From: Sphingomonas sp. S2-65
Lineage (GTDB): Bacteria; Pseudomonadota; Alphaproteobacteria; Sphingomonadales; Sphingomonadaceae
Reading direction: 5' to 3'
Assembly (NCBI RefSeq): GCF_021513175.1
Contig: NZ_CP090953.1
Coordinates: 3,034,501-3,098,500 of the forward strand
DNA: 64,000 nt
Below the pieces are notes generated by a model that was given only the letters and a program-made list of their open reading frames with translations, was not told the origin of the DNA and did not search any database. The translations under genes and the position numbers were made by a program. This document shows positions 63,438 through 64,000 of this stretch, piece by piece (the first letter of the stretch is position 1; the number at the start of each line of letters is the position of its first letter).

Positions 63438-64000
63438 GATACGGATATTGGATGCCGGTGTTCGGCGGCTGGCTTCGCAACGTGCCCGACGAGGGCATGG
63501 AAGCCAGCTGGGACTATACCCGCGACCTAGCGGTGCGCGCCGAACAGATCGGTTTCGACCTGACGCTGATCGCCGAATTGAACCTCAACGACATCAAGGG
63601 CGTGACCGAGCCCGCGCTCGACGCCTGGTCGACCGCGGCGGCGGTGGCGGCGGTGACGTCGAAGCAGGAGCTGATGGTCGCGGTCCGCCCGAACTTCCAC
63701 CAGCCGGCGCTGTTCGCCAAGGCCGCCGCGAACATCGACCGGATTTCGGGCGGGCGGCTGTCGCTGAACGTGGTGTCATCGTGGTGGGCGGACGAGGCCC
63801 GCCAATATGGGCTGCAATTCGACCAGCATGACGACCGCTATGCCCGCACCTCCGAATGGCTGGAGGTGGTCAAGGGGCTGTGGACGCAGGAGCGCTTCAG
63901 CTTCGAAGGGCAGTTCTACCGTACCGAGGACGCGATCTGCGCGCCCAAGCCGCTGCACGCGCCGGTGCTCTATGCCGGCGGCGAGAGCGAGACCGCAAAG
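63434..64000 (+). CDS. LLM-class (luciferase-like) flavin monooxygenase, 3' end outside window
   Basis: The first 189 codons of an FMNH2-dependent monooxygenase, still open at the window edge. MRYGYWMPVFGGWLRNVPDE opens the barrel; the family blocks VAVRPNFHQPALFAKAAANI, DRISGGRLSLNVVSSWWADE and HDDRYARTSEWLEVVKGLWT follow, then KPLHAPVLYAGGES. This is the alkanesulfonate/dimethylsulfone monooxygenase (SsuD/SfnG-like) side of the family. GTG 63434 overlaps the previous stop by four bases and gives the expected N-terminus; ATG 63452 would clip the first strand. Downstream genes outside the window would tell the substrate. Confidence 0.9.
   Translation, partial: MRYGYWMPVFGGWLRNVPDEGMEASWDYTRDLAVRAEQIGFDLTLIAELNLNDIKGVTEPALDAWSTAAAVAAVTSKQELMVAVRPNFHQPALFAKAAANIDRISGGRLSLNVVSSWWADEARQYGLQFDQHDDRYARTSEWLEVVKGLWTQERFSFEGQFYRTEDAICAPKPLHAPVLYAGGESETAK

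Overview
The window is GC-rich Gram-negative DNA and most resembles a Sphingomonas-type alphaproteobacterium (Sphingomonadaceae). This rests on six TonB-dependent outer-membrane receptors in 64 kb, secreted plant-polysaccharide hydrolases, a non-phosphorylating pentose pathway with proteins of the Caulobacter XylD and Azospirillum arabinose-dehydrogenase types, and many GC-rich palindromic repeats between genes. The assignment is inferred from gene content; no rRNA or tRNA gene was seen.

Layout. 1-9.5 kb: three TonB receptors (the first is cut by the window edge) and a possible 44-residue protein. 10-22.4 kb: a POT-family peptide transporter followed by mostly housekeeping genes: MerC-domain protein, nitroreductase, short GntR regulator, 2OG-Fe(II) oxygenase, acyl-CoA dehydrogenase, Sua5, MsrA, GalE, PAP2 phosphatase, a ZnuD-like receptor with a possible Zur site, and a GNAT acetyltransferase. 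22.4-39 kb: an arabinan/L-arabinose locus. The minus arm holds a mutarotase, a pentonate dehydratase and a GH127 enzyme, followed by a TonB-like protein. The plus arm holds a FucP-type sugar porter, then AraD1/GguC-family protein, L-arabinose 1-dehydrogenase, GH51, two GH43 and GH27. A GntR/FCD regulator lies between, and TGTCnGACTA-type sites occur in both control regions. 39-46.4 kb: an oligosaccharide-type TonB receptor, a tryptophan-halogenase-family flavoenzyme, an alginate-export-type porin and a CPA2 antiporter. 46.5-48 kb: a Phd/VapC-type toxin-antitoxin pair and a DUF1353 protein.

48.2-58.4 kb: a five-gene minus-strand operon (small exported Cys-pair protein, membrane-fusion protein, MacB-type ATPase, two large FtsX/MacB permeases), divergent from a sigma-54 response regulator and its histidine kinase. 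Near-consensus sigma-54 promoters face both ways in the gap. 58.5-62.3 kb: a TonB receptor translationally coupled to a lipoprotein beta-propeller phytase, with a possible Pho box upstream. 62.5-64 kb: an ATP-grasp ligase overlapping a luciferase-like flavin monooxygenase that runs off the end.

How it fits together. The arabinose locus reads as a full route from arabinan outside the cell: receptor uptake, periplasmic debranching, sugar import, oxidation and dehydration. No lactonase or 2-oxoglutarate-semialdehyde dehydrogenase is in the window. Several repeat families sit between genes; one of about 130 bp keeps its internal hairpins by paired base changes between copies.
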